In this document: positions 33,432-40,665 of the stretch, piece after piece
Position numbering within the stretch: the first letter of the stretch is position 1
Layout of the letters: the number at the start of each line of letters is the position of its first letter
Notes under the pieces: generated by a model
The model's database searches: none
Told to the model about the DNA's origin: nothing
Seen by the model: only the letters and a program-made list of their open reading frames with translations
DNA from: a virus
Direction: 5' to 3' (one strand)
IMG/VR virus record: IMGVR_UViG_3300046714_000321
Coordinates: 1 to 52,519 of that record
Length of the DNA: 52,519 nt
Made by a program: the position numbers and the translations under genes

Positions 33432-33704
33432 TTATCGCCCGGATTTCTGGGCCTTAGCCTCGGCCTCGGCGCGCGCCCGCTCTTCCAGTTCCTCGTATAG
33501 ATTTAGGACGTCGTGGGCCTCCAGGAGGTCGTCATGGCACCAGTATTCCCCGAGTTCCTGGCGGGAAACCTTAATGGTTCCCGTACGATCGTACAGGATG
33601 CGGCCTACGCCCCAGTCTAGGTGGTCGGGGATTCTGACGGTGGGTCCGCTTGGCCGGGCTTCACGACCGAAGCAATTCCGCCCGCCAAGATACCGCGAAA
33701 AAAA
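33432..33704 (-). CDS. Frameshift extension of the tail assembly chaperone
   Basis: This frame has no start codon of its own near its beginning and stays open from the slippery site to TAA 33432. A -1 shift at TTTTTTT (33704-33698) would join the first 121 residues of the chaperone to 88 further residues, ending in a helix EAHDVLNLYEELEERARAEA and giving a 209-residue product. Many tail chaperones (lambda G/GT) are made in this way. The extension in such systems recruits the tape measure protein, whose gene follows directly. Confidence 0.7.
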   Translation of the reverse strand, partial: FFSRYLGGRNCFGREARPSGPTVRIPDHLDWGVGRILYDRTGTIKVSRQELGEYWCHDDLLEAHDVLNLYEELEERARAEAEAKAQKSGR

Positions 33705-34060
33705 CCGCCGAAATTCACCCCCATGGCGAACACGAACCACTGGACCAGCTCGAAATACCGGCCGGCGAAATGCTCCCCGTAGATAGCCGAGAGGGCCCCA
33801 GGCTTGCCGCCCGCGGGCTGGCAAATCGTGTTTTCGGCCATCGTCTTGGCCAGCTCTTCGAAGGTGTCGGGGTCGATCGCGTCGGCCAGGCCAGCGATAA
33901 AACCCGCGTCCTTCTCGCCACCCTTGGAGGTCTGGGCCTTGGCGATGGCCGGCCCAAAAAACCGCATGAGCCGAACGATAACCCGCTGGCCCTCGATAGC
34001 CCCAAGCTGGTTGACCGTGTACCGGTCCCCGCCGATAACCTTGGATTCCGATTTCCGCAT
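33617..34060 (-). CDS. Tail assembly chaperone (unshifted product)
   Basis: The 147-residue protein (MRKSESKVIGGDRYTVNQLG) is helical, with EGQRVIVRLMRFFGPAIAKA. It lies between the tube and tape measure genes, where the chaperone is expected. The frame-0 stop is TAG at 33617. The ATG lies at the foot of a TACCC-TGTA-GGGTA hairpin. The family assignment rests on position, size and the frameshift arrangement. Confidence 0.72.
   Translation of the reverse strand: MRKSESKVIGGDRYTVNQLGAIEGQRVIVRLMRFFGPAIAKAQTSKGGEKDAGFIAGLADAIDPDTFEELAKTMAENTICQPAGGKPGALSAIYGEHFAGRYFELVQWFVFAMGVNFGGFFRGILAGGIASVVKPGQADPPSESPTT
33698..33704 (-). promoter_or_regulatory. Slippery heptamer for -1 frameshifting
   Basis: On the minus strand GGT TTT TTT CGC gives T-TTT-TTT in the proper zero frame, 7 uridines. 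A -1 slip re-pairs both tRNAs fully and leads into the downstream open frame. Confidence 0.7.
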
Positions 34061-34087
34061 ACCCTACAGGGTAGCGGGTAGCGGATA

Positions 34088-34516
34088 TCAGTTACCGCCG
34101 TCGTGGCGTAGGACGAGGTTCGCGATACGAACCGTCCACTCTCGGGCGCCAGCCTGGCGATCGAAATCGACGTCCGGAGCCTTGGAGATCCAGCACGACT
34201 CGGCCGAGTAGACCGACGTACCTTGGCGGTCGGCCAGGTAGAAGGGGCCCACGCCCGCGCCGTTGCCCGCGAGCTTGTCCAGCTCATGGAGGGCCGAGAG
34301 AGCATCGTTGATCTCGCTCGACTGCATGAGCTTGACCTTGACCTCTGCCCGGTTGTCGTTCGTCTTGGACCGGGTGACCTCACCGTCGGTGCCGATCACG
34401 TCCGAAAACGCGTCGCTGACCATCGAGAGGGTCACGAAGGAGCCATCCGCGAAGCCTCGATCCACGAGGATTCCGCCGACAACCAAAGTGACTTCGTTCG
34501 CGTCGTATACCTTCAT
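34088..34516 (-). CDS. Tail tube protein (DUF3277-like)
   Basis: The 142-residue protein has YDANEVTLVVGGILVDRGFA, a middle helix (SEINDALSALHELDKLAGNG) and FYLADRQGTSVYSAESCWIS, which fits the DUF3277 tube proteins found next to DUF3383 sheath genes. It starts 4 bases after the sheath stop. It forms the inner tube of the contractile tail. Confidence 0.85.
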   Translation of the reverse strand: MKVYDANEVTLVVGGILVDRGFADGSFVTLSMVSDAFSDVIGTDGEVTRSKTNDNRAEVKVKLMQSSEINDALSALHELDKLAGNGAGVGPFYLADRQGTSVYSAESCWISKAPDVDFDRQAGAREWTVRIANLVLRHDGGN

Positions 34517-34519
34517 GGG

Positions 34520-35839
34520 TTACACCGAAACCAGGCCGGAGATTGAAACCGTGTGGACCGCGCCCTCGAGGACGGCGGAAAACTCGATATCCGGGAGGTG
34601 CCGGTCTAGACGATCCGCCTCCGAGATATCCGCGACCTTGGGGGCCGTAACCGTGGGGGCCGGGGACTTGGCCAGGAGCGTCACGCGCACGCCCGCCTGG
34701 AGAGCGCCCATGATGACGCCCTTGATCAGGTCCACGCCCGCGTCCGTGTAGCCAATTTTCTTGGCGTTAACGAGCGCGGTCAGGAGCCGGATTTTGATCT
34801 CCGACTTGAGCCAGTCGAGGCCTCGGATAACGTCGAGATACTCTCCGGACGTCGTCTTACCCCCGCCCTGGGTAATGTTCAGACCCTGGACCGAGTCGAG
34901 GAAGTTGACCCGCTTGGTTACGAGGGTGTTGCGCGGGCCAGCCTGAATCTCGAAGGCCGGGACGCCCGAGAGCTGCTTAAACTCCCAGGTATCCTCGCCC
35001 GGACGGTACGGGAGACGGTCGCCCGCGATGGCCGCGTCCAGCTGGGACGGGCACTTGCGGCCGTTCCAGTAGATTGCGACGTGGTCGTACGCGTTTGACT
35101 TGAGGTCGCTCGCGACGTCCGTGGTCGTACCGCTGTCCTGTACGCCCCAGTCGGACGTGGACGCGATGTAGAGTTTCCCGTTGGCTTGCGCCCAGGCGGC
35201 CGCTGCGTTGATAACCGCTTCGCTGCAACCGTCGACCAGGAGGACGTACCAGCCCGAATCGACCTCGAGGATATCGGCCAGGTCATTGGCGATACCCGCG
35301 TCCGCGGTCGTATCCGTGAAGTGGAAATTGTCCGACCAGTTCGCGTAGACCGCGGTTTTTCCGGCCGTGGTCGTGACCGTAATCGTGTCGGTCGTGGGGC
35401 TGGACGTGATTTCCGAAAGCGCTTCGATCAGGGCCTCGATGGCCGTCGCGACGGTCGTGGTCGTTTCGGACGAAACCACCGTGTAGGAGATGGTCGTGGA
35501 CGTGCCGCCCGGGGGCGTAACGTCGATCGTGTAAACGTCACCCTCGACCGCGGACATGCACTTGAGAGTGACCGTCTGGGTGGGGATGCTCTGGAGGCGG
35601 CCAAGCTTGAAATTCTTGGGCTTATTCCTCTGGCTGCACATAACGGCCGCCTTGAGGTACGCGCCTTCCGAAACCGAGAAACCGGCCGAGATGAGGTCCG
35701 CGGGTTTCTTGTACGTCGAGACCAGCGTGGGGAGGCCGTGGACGTGGTAACTGGCGATCAACGGGACGCCGAAACCCTCACGGGTCGGGGCCGCGGTCGC
35801 CGCCGTTACGACCAAATCAACGATATCATCGAGGGCCAT
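34520..35839 (-). CDS. Contractile tail sheath protein (DUF3383-like)
   Basis: The 439-residue protein has a Thr-rich domain inserted at residues about 95-170 (TYTVVSSETTTTVATAIEAL is typical of it) and a core ending with GYTDAGVDLIKGVIMGALQA and LDRHLPDIEFSAVLEGAVHT. The start and the C-terminal strands match the DUF3383 sheath family. It wraps the tube and contracts at infection. It leads the tail operon together with two small genes upstream. Confidence 0.9.
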   Translation of the reverse strand: MALDDIVDLVVTAATAAPTREGFGVPLIASYHVHGLPTLVSTYKKPADLISAGFSVSEGAYLKAAVMCSQRNKPKNFKLGRLQSIPTQTVTLKCMSAVEGDVYTIDVTPPGGTSTTISYTVVSSETTTTVATAIEALIEALSEITSSPTTDTITVTTTAGKTAVYANWSDNFHFTDTTADAGIANDLADILEVDSGWYVLLVDGCSEAVINAAAAWAQANGKLYIASTSDWGVQDSGTTTDVASDLKSNAYDHVAIYWNGRKCPSQLDAAIAGDRLPYRPGEDTWEFKQLSGVPAFEIQAGPRNTLVTKRVNFLDSVQGLNITQGGGKTTSGEYLDVIRGLDWLKSEIKIRLLTALVNAKKIGYTDAGVDLIKGVIMGALQAGVRVTLLAKSPAPTVTAPKVADISEADRLDRHLPDIEFSAVLEGAVHTVSISGLVSV

Positions 35840-35872
35840 CCCCCAAACAGGTAGAAACCCTCGAGATATCTG

Positions 35873-36064
35873 CTACTTGATAACCTTTAACAGTTTCGAG
35901 ATTCGTCCTAGGTCGCGCTTCGCGGACACGAAATTGGCGATAAAGTCGGGGTCCTCGCCCGCGACCAGGAGAGCCAGGGCCTGGGTCAGGTGGGAGTGGA
36001 GCTCCCTCGTTTCCATGAGGGCGAGCTCCAGGGGTCGCTGGATATCGGCGCGTTTCAAAGGCAC
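35873..36064 (-). CDS. Small helical protein
   Basis: The 63-residue protein starts at GTG 36064 (MPLKRADIQRPLELALMETR) and is all helical. It overlaps the 38-residue gene upstream and precedes the sheath gene by 33 bp. The function is unknown. Confidence 0.6.
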   Translation of the reverse strand: MPLKRADIQRPLELALMETRELHSHLTQALALLVAGEDPDFIANFVSAKRDLGRISKLLKVIK

Positions 36065-36171
36065 CCGGGGACCCAGTGGGCCAGCCTGGCCAGGGCGATC
36101 TCCACGTACTTATCCGGGATGCGGCGGAGGACCTCGAGGACGTCTCCCCGGACCAGGCGAGCCTTGGGCAT
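36055..36171 (-). CDS. 38-residue leaderless protein
   Basis: The small protein (MPKARLVRGDVLEVLRRIPD) starts exactly six bases after TATTAT of the promoter at 36178. It overlaps the start of the next gene by 10 bases, so it may mainly couple translation of the tail operon. The promoter placement is the main support. Confidence 0.5.
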   Translation of the reverse strand: MPKARLVRGDVLEVLRRIPDKYVEIALARLAHWVPGCL

Positions 36172-36207
36172 AATCTGATAATAGGTGGCTGTTACTAGTA
36201 TCCCCTG
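36172..36207. promoter_or_regulatory. Bidirectional leaderless promoter
   Basis: On the minus strand GTAACAGCCACC is followed by TATTAT (36183-36178), CAGATT and ATG 36171. On the plus strand TAGTAT (36196-36201), CCCCTG and GTG 36208. Each start codon stands exactly six bases after a -10 hexamer. It separates the tail operon from the 36208 gene. Confidence 0.7.
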
Positions 36208-36390
36208 GTGACTATCTCGGACCGACTGAGGGAGGAAGCACGGACGCTACTGGAGCTGGCCGACGAATTGGACCGGACCGAGAAAAAGGCGAAAACCGAC
36301 CGGCGGAAATCCGTTGTCCTTCCCGAGATATCCGAAACGCGCCGGGAAAAAGCGGCAGATAAGCTCCGAAAAATGGGTCTGGTTACTTGA
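36208..36390 (+). CDS. Small charged helical protein
   Basis: The 60-residue protein starts at a leaderless GTG (MTISDRLREEARTLLELADE). It is a charged coil with many Lys/Arg/Glu residues (RTEKKAKTDRRKS). A promoter with operator overlaps its stop. The function is unknown; it may be regulatory. Confidence 0.55.
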   Translation: MTISDRLREEARTLLELADELDRTEKKAKTDRRKSVVLPEISETRREKAADKLRKMGLVT

Positions 36391-36414
36391 CCGAATCCAG
36401 CGCGGCGCTAGATT
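36387..36414 (+). promoter_or_regulatory. Operator-controlled promoter of the 36424 gene
   Basis: TTGACC (36387-36392), a 16-bp spacer and TAGATT (36409-36414). The spacer and -10 hold the dyad AATCCAGCG (36394-36402), CGG, CGCTAGATT (36406-36414), matched in 8 of 9 pairs. It is the same dyad as at 10400. The start would be near 36421, a 3-nt leader before ATG 36424. Confidence 0.7.
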
Positions 36415-36423
36415 CAACGGACC

Positions 36424-37323
36424 ATGAAAAACTCGAAACGCACCGACTGCCACCGTCCCGGCGCGATTATCCCGAGCGACTATGAAGAGGTCCTTATCGA
36501 GGGCTGGGGTTTCGTGGCCTACATCCAGGGCCGCCAGGGGGAGCCCCCGTTCGGCGTCCGGGAAACCGTTAATTTCCTCATGGCCGAACGGGCCAAGGGG
36601 CGCCAGGTTTTCGGCGGTATCGGTAAGTGCGGCGTGTGCGGCGCGTGGTTTATGGAGGGCGTCGTCCTCCGCCATGTGCCGACCGGGGATTACGTCCACC
36701 TAGGCCACATGTGCGCGGAGAAGTACGAGATGCTGGCCGATTGCGACTGGGACGCGGCCACGAGCATGGTCCGCCGTCAGCGCGCCGCGGAGCTCACCCG
36801 CATCGAAAACGAGCGCCTCAAGGTCTGGGCCTGGAGCGAGGTGGACAAGGTCGAAGGCCTCCGCGCGGCCCTCGAAACTAACCACCACATCGTGGCCGAT
36901 ATCAAGGCGCGCGTGGACAAGGGTCGCGTACCGAGCGAACGCCAGACGGCCCTGGTTTTCAAGCTGGCCAAGGAAGCGGTGGAGCGCGTGCCCGAGGTCT
37001 ATGCGACGGCGCCGACGGGTCGCGTCACGGTCCGCGGCGTCGTCGTTTCCACCCGCACGGACGAGGGTCCCTGGGGTACCGCCCAGAAAATGGTGGTCAA
37101 GGTCACGGAGGCGGACGGCTCTATCTGGCTGGTTTGGAGCACCGCGCCCCAGTCAATCTACGACTCCCTCCATACGACTTTCGGCCACGGTGAGCCCCTC
37201 AAGGGCAAAGAGGTCGAGTTCACGGCCACTCTCTCACCGGGCAAGGACAAGCATTTCGCGTTTTGCAAACGACCCACCAAAGGCCGCGTGGTTACCACCC
37301 CGGCCGTCGCGGAGGCATCTTGA
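36424..37323 (+). CDS. Zinc-finger protein of unknown function
   Basis: The 299-residue protein has a zinc site GKCGVCGAWF near residue 67 followed by VHLGHMCAEKYEML near 97. Central helices follow (TRIENERLKVWAWSEVDKVE), and an OB-like beta domain at about 190-290 (RVTVRGVVVSTRTDEGPWGT, KGKEVEFTATLSPGKDKH). This combination suggests single-strand nucleic acid binding, but no named family is certain. It is the first gene under the second operator-bearing promoter and starts the integrase operon. Confidence 0.7.
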   Translation: MKNSKRTDCHRPGAIIPSDYEEVLIEGWGFVAYIQGRQGEPPFGVRETVNFLMAERAKGRQVFGGIGKCGVCGAWFMEGVVLRHVPTGDYVHLGHMCAEKYEMLADCDWDAATSMVRRQRAAELTRIENERLKVWAWSEVDKVEGLRAALETNHHIVADIKARVDKGRVPSERQTALVFKLAKEAVERVPEVYATAPTGRVTVRGVVVSTRTDEGPWGTAQKMVVKVTEADGSIWLVWSTAPQSIYDSLHTTFGHGEPLKGKEVEFTATLSPGKDKHFAFCKRPTKGRVVTTPAVAEAS

Positions 37324-37475
37324 AAAACGGCTTTATCGAAATCTCCGTGGACCAGACCCCCGAGGGTTTCCTCTGGCGGGTTTGGCTCCTCGGCCAGCTC
37401 CGATTTTTCGGCGTCCAGGAGACATTCTGGGGCGCGCACCGCGAGGCGGCCACGGCCGCGGGGGGCTTGTCATGA
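37320..37475 (+). CDS. Small protein of unknown function
   Basis: The 51-residue protein starts at TTG 37320 in a TTGA overlap (KNGFIEISVDQTPEGFLWRV). It is beta-rich and aromatic, and it overlaps the next gene by ATGA. The function is unknown. Confidence 0.55.
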   Translation: MKNGFIEISVDQTPEGFLWRVWLLGQLRFFGVQETFWGAHREAATAAGGLS

Positions 37476-37636
37476 GCTCCGGCGCCATGACCCTGAACCT
37501 GGCCGACCAGGCGTTTCAGAACGTCCGTTCCAAGCTTCCCCCGGACCAGGCCGCGGCCTGGGACACCCTCGCGAAAGGCCAACCCCTCAACGTTTTGGTG
37601 CGCCTCGCTCGTCTCTGGCGCGTGGAGATTACGTAA
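37472..37636 (+). CDS. Small helical protein
   Basis: The 54-residue protein (MSSGAMTLNLADQAFQNVRS) is coupled to both neighbours by overlapping start and stop codons. It has a hydrophobic, Leu-rich helical C-terminus. The function is unknown. Confidence 0.55.
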   Translation: MSSGAMTLNLADQAFQNVRSKLPPDQAAAWDTLAKGQPLNVLVRLARLWRVEIT

Positions 37637-37908
37637 TGGCCCGGATTACGGCGCGACAGAGCCGCACCCTGACACACGGCTGGCACGAAAAGGGTGGCCT
37701 GGAAATCTCCGTGAATGGGGAGTGGGTTGCAGTCGTATATCCGAGCAAGGCCCGAATCGGCCAGTGGCGCTGGGCCATCCAAATGGGCCTATCGATTCCG
37801 ACCCCTCCGCCAACGGAGCGAGATAACTTTTACGAGACCCGGGACGAAGCAAAAGCCGCGTGCGTCGAATACATCCGCGCCCAGCTGGCCAAGGTCGAGG
37901 GCCTATGA
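37636..37908 (+). CDS. Protein of unknown function
   Basis: The 90-residue protein (MARITARQSRTLTHGWHEKG) has beta strands with Trp residues (RIGQWRWAIQMG) and a C-terminal helix with KAACVEYIRAQLAK. Its ATG starts in the previous TAA (TAATG). No family is recognised. Confidence 0.6.
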   Translation: MARITARQSRTLTHGWHEKGGLEISVNGEWVAVVYPSKARIGQWRWAIQMGLSIPTPPPTERDNFYETRDEAKAACVEYIRAQLAKVEGL

Positions 37909-38087
37909 AACCGGGCGATACCGTGCGCGTAAGCGAGACTGCCAATATCAAACTCCTCCAGCCGGGCGAACTGGGCCAGGTCGTGGAGGTCTCCCCGGTC
38001 GTGGACTCCAAGCCGGCCGTGCGCGTCGCGTTCGCCACCGGGTGGATCGTCTGGCTTTTCCCCTCCGAATACGAGGCCGTCCCGTGA
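37905..38087 (+). CDS. Small SH3/KOW-like protein
   Basis: The 60-residue protein (MKPGDTVRVSETANIKLLQP, then GELGQVVEVSPVVDSKPAVR) looks like a small beta barrel of the KOW/SH3 kind. It directly precedes and overlaps the integrase (GTGA). The role is unknown. Confidence 0.6.
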   Translation: MKPGDTVRVSETANIKLLQPGELGQVVEVSPVVDSKPAVRVAFATGWIVWLFPSEYEAVP

Positions 38088-39247
38088 CCCGGCCCCCCGG
38101 AAACGTGACGGAGCTCGCTCCCGGCCGCTGGCGCGCGCGGGTGTTCCATGACGGAAAGCTGAAGCACCTGGGCGTCCATGCGACAGAGTCCGAGGCCTGG
38201 GACATGATCGTGGTCTGGCACGAGACGCGGGCCAAGCGCGGCGGGTCTGACTCGTTTCTGAACTTCGGGGAGTCGGTCCTCGAGTCTCGGGAGCTGGAGG
38301 GTACCTCGGACGCCCAGACGGACGCGGGCCGCTTCCGCAAGCACATCGCCACGGCGCCGTGGGCCAGCCAGCCGGTGGACAAGATCGAAACCCCGGAGCT
38401 GGTCGACTGGCTCCGAAAGTCCCTCTACCGGCGTAAGGCTGACGACCAGCGGGGGTCCCGCCTGATCAAGCGGCGCACGGTCCAGCGGATCATGTCCCTC
38501 GTCTCGGTCATCTTCTCGGAGGCCGTGCTCCATGGAAAGCGCTCAACCAACCCGTGCGCGGCCATCGAGGTCAAGCTGACGTCCGAAGAGATCGCGGACC
38601 AGGAAGAGGCCTGGGACTGGATCCGACCGGCGGAGCAGAAGAAGTTCCTTGCAGCCACGGAGGTCCCCGAGGCCTTCCGCGTCATGTCCTGGTTCGCGTG
38701 GCGGACCGGACTCCGTCAGGGGGAGCAGTGGAGCCTCACCCTGGACCGCGTGATCATGGAAGCCGAGCGCCCCCACCTCGTGGTTAACAAGGGGTCGGCT
38801 AAGGGCTCCACCAAAACGCGGCGCACGCGTCGGGTGCCATTGTTTGGGGAGGGGCTGGACGCGGCCAAGGCCTGGCTGGAAATCCTCCCTCACTACGCGA
38901 AGGAGAACCCCCGCGGCCTGGTCTTCCCCCGCGCGTGCGGAACGCACCGGGGCAAGGGTCCGCCCAAGCTGGGAATCACGGTAGACGGGAAGCCCCAGAA
39001 GGTGCTGGCCCTGGACCACTACATGAAACTGGCGGGCGTGGATCGCTACCTCCGGTGGCACGACCTCCGCCACTCCTTCGCCGCGAACCTGGTCTCGGGC
39101 CTCTGGGGCCGGCCGCGTTCGCTCCTGGAGATCAAGGCTCTCATGGGCCATGGGTCGATCAAAACAACGGAGATTTACGCTCACCTGGCAGACGGTTTCG
39201 TGGACGTCGCGGCGAGTGAGGAAGGCTGGAAGGAAGATGAAATGTGA
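38084..39247 (+). CDS. int: Tyrosine integrase
   Basis: This 387-residue protein starts at GTG 38084. An N-terminal arm-binding-like domain (RWRARVFHDGKLKHLG) and a core-binding domain (TVQRIMSLVSVIFSEAVLHG) precede the catalytic domain. The catalytic residues are R in FAWRTGLRQGEQWSL near 209, the beta-hairpin Lys in KGSTKTRRTRRVPL near 245, HxxR in WHDLRHSFA near 326, His in LMGHGSIKTTE near 356 and Tyr in EIYAHLAD near 366. All are present. It catalyses integration at attP, which lies about 400 bp downstream. Confidence 0.95.
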   Translation: MTRPPGNVTELAPGRWRARVFHDGKLKHLGVHATESEAWDMIVVWHETRAKRGGSDSFLNFGESVLESRELEGTSDAQTDAGRFRKHIATAPWASQPVDKIETPELVDWLRKSLYRRKADDQRGSRLIKRRTVQRIMSLVSVIFSEAVLHGKRSTNPCAAIEVKLTSEEIADQEEAWDWIRPAEQKKFLAATEVPEAFRVMSWFAWRTGLRQGEQWSLTLDRVIMEAERPHLVVNKGSAKGSTKTRRTRRVPLFGEGLDAAKAWLEILPHYAKENPRGLVFPRACGTHRGKGPPKLGITVDGKPQKVLALDHYMKLAGVDRYLRWHDLRHSFAANLVSGLWGRPRSLLEIKALMGHGSIKTTEIYAHLADGFVDVAASEEGWKEDEM

Positions 39248-39623
39248 TTGGTGCGCCTCCCCCGTGAATCCCTTGAAAGCAAGCCGGATGGTGGGTTTCT
39301 CCCAGACGTTCTGCTGCCCGGATTGCGCGTACGCCTGGCAGTTGGCACTAGCCCGGCCTCCAGCCCCAGCCCCTCCCTCGCCCAAGTGCGACCAGTGCAA
39401 GCGTGCTTTGCCCCCAACCAACTACCAGATCCAGGGCCACGTCGAATTTTTCTGTAGCATCGGATGCGCAAACAACTGGACGATCAGCCAGAGCCGGGTC
39501 CAGGCCCCACCTCTCGCACCGGAGCCCAAGCCCGAGCCCGAGGACTGGCGCGCGTGGGCCCGCGTGCGCGAGGGCGAGTGTGCTTGCGGCATCCCCCGGG
39601 CGTCGTGCGAGTACCACCGATGA
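39237..39623 (+). CDS. Zinc-ribbon protein (possible excisionase partner)
   Basis: The 128-residue protein has MKCDWCASPV, CCPDCAYAW, PKCDQCKRALPP and FCSIGCANNW, that is two TRASH/MYM-like zinc modules, and a Pro-rich linker. Another Cys cluster ends the protein (CACGIPRASC). It overlaps the integrase by 11 bp and ends just before attP. It may act in site-specific recombination or its control; this is inference. Confidence 0.65.
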   Translation: MKCDWCASPVNPLKASRMVGFSQTFCCPDCAYAWQLALARPPAPAPPSPKCDQCKRALPPTNYQIQGHVEFFCSIGCANNWTISQSRVQAPPLAPEPKPEPEDWRAWARVREGECACGIPRASCEYHR

Positions 39624-39700
39624 CCAGACCGATCGGTCACTTGACACGGGACTTGACACGGTCCGGAGTGACGATATGCCCAAGTCCTCGTAATCTTGGG

Positions 39701-39742
39701 CGCGCTCGGCGCGACTTGAACGCGCGACCTACGGTTTAGGAA
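39701..39742 (-). other. attP core: 3' half of tRNA-Arg(CCT)-like sequence
   Basis: Reading the minus strand: anticodon loop TTCCTAA (39742-39736, anticodon CCT), stem ACCGT, variable AGGTC, T-arm GCGCG-TTCAAGT-CGCGC, acceptor CGAGCGC and discriminator G (39701). The 5' half of a tRNA is absent. The phage would recombine with the host tRNA gene and rebuild its 3' end. Confidence 0.8.
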
Positions 39743-39745
39743 TGC

Positions 39746-39751
39746 TAATAT
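39746..39751 (+). promoter_or_regulatory. Promoter of the 39785 gene
   Basis: TAATAT (39746-39751) followed by CAGGTT puts the start at 39758, with a leader holding GATAACAGGAG. AGGAG (39767-39771) lies 13 bases before ATG 39785. It sits right beside the attP core, so integration would separate it from or join it to flanking DNA. Confidence 0.45.
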
Positions 39752-39784
39752 CAGGTTAATGATAACAGGAGTTTGGGCGCGATC

Positions 39785-40018
39785 ATGTCAAGTGACGGTC
39801 AAGTGACGTATGAAGTCTTCCTCAGGGTCTCCCCGCGCAATGGGGAATGGCTCGTGATTCTGGAGGAAGCCTCGCACCCCTCGGCCCACTACTTACGATC
39901 CGAATGCGTCACCCTCGCGCGATTCGATTGCGAAGAGTCGGCCCACGCGTACGTCCGAGAGTGGTTTAAGCTGGCGCGGAACATGCCCGAGGACCGAGAG
40001 GAGGTGCGCCGTGGATGA
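39785..40018 (+). CDS. Small protein next to attP
   Basis: The 77-residue protein (MSSDGQVTYEVFLRVSPRNG) is beta-rich with a C-terminal helix (SAHAYVREWFKLARNMPEDR). The start could instead be TTG 39773. Its first codons contain the right arm-type repeats of attP, so integrase binding may repress it. It is convergent with the pentapeptide gene. The function is unknown. Confidence 0.6.
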   Translation: MSSDGQVTYEVFLRVSPRNGEWLVILEEASHPSAHYLRSECVTLARFDCEESAHAYVREWFKLARNMPEDREEVRRG

Positions 40019-40077
40019 AGTTCGCCCACAAGCATTTGCCTGCTTGCGTACGCGTACTTCCTCTGGCGTGGAGGGGA

Positions 40078-40656
40078 CTAGGGCGCCGTGTACGAGGCGT
40101 AACCGTCGCCACCGACGGACCAGCCCGCATCGAACGTCACGCCCGTAACGTCCGCATCTCCGAAGTAGCAGCCACGAAGGTTGGCCGTGGTCAGAATGCA
40201 GTCCGTCATGTCCGTCCCAGCGAAGGACGCGCCACGGAGGTCGGCACTCGTGAGGTCACACCCCAGCAAGGCGCCGTCCGTAACGATGCAGCCTCGGAGG
40301 TCGGCACCGGTGAGGTCCGTATCCTCGTCCGCCGTGAGCTCCGACATAACCGAACCGGCCAGCTTAGCGCCCGAGAGGTCCGCCCCGGAGACGTCCGCCC
40401 GGGACAAGAAACAGCCGACCAGGAGAGCATCCGAGAGGTCCGCGCCCGTGAGGGTCGCGCCCTTCATGTTAACAGCTTGCCCCGTCACACCGGCCAGGCT
40501 CGCCTCCGATAGATCCGCCCCCTCGAGGGACGCACACTGAAGGTTGGCGCCGTCCAGGGTCAGGTCCGAGAGGTCCATTCCATTCATGGACTCGCCCCGC
40601 AGATTCGCGAGATGCAGATCCGTGATACCTGCTTGAAGCCGGGCCAGGTCGCTCAT
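40078..40656 (-). CDS. Pentapeptide-repeat protein
   Basis: This 192-residue protein is built almost wholly of A(D/N)LxX repeats (LSDLTLDGANLQCASLEGAD, ADLRGASFAGTDMTD), about 25 to 30 units, forming a right-handed beta-helix. Pentapeptide proteins such as MfpA/Qnr mimic DNA and protect gyrase, but many have other roles. It is the last gene of the lysis/fibre operon, 9 bp after the endolysin. The ATG is 40656; TTG 40662 is possible. Confidence 0.85.
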   Translation of the reverse strand: MSDLARLQAGITDLHLANLRGESMNGMDLSDLTLDGANLQCASLEGADLSEASLAGVTGQAVNMKGATLTGADLSDALLVGCFLSRADVSGADLSGAKLAGSVMSELTADEDTDLTGADLRGCIVTDGALLGCDLTSADLRGASFAGTDMTDCILTTANLRGCYFGDADVTGVTFDAGWSVGGDGYASYTAP

Positions 40657-40665
40657 GGCCAAAAG

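Larger units (their letters stand above)
39636..39807. other. attP with integrase arm-type repeats
   Basis: GTCACTTGAC at 39636-39645 and a near copy at 39648-39657 (ACTTGACACGG twice, period 12) lie left of the tRNA-like core. The inverted form GTCAAGTGAC occurs twice on the right, 39787-39796 and 39798-39807 (period 11), inside the start of the 39785 gene. This is the layout of P and P' arm sites around a core. Confidence 0.75.

Noticed and set aside
32419-33786. 455-codon plus-strand open frame
   Set aside because: It is antisense to the tape measure and chaperone genes. High GC makes long chance frames common here.
39701-39742. A tRNA gene on the minus strand
   Set aside because: Only the anticodon loop to acceptor 3' half is present. 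The D-arm and 5' acceptor strand are missing, so it is an attP core and not a tRNA gene.
40015-40077. Short plus-strand extension after the 39785 gene
   Set aside because: The frame runs on antisense into the pentapeptide-repeat gene without a stop; no separate gene can be supported.
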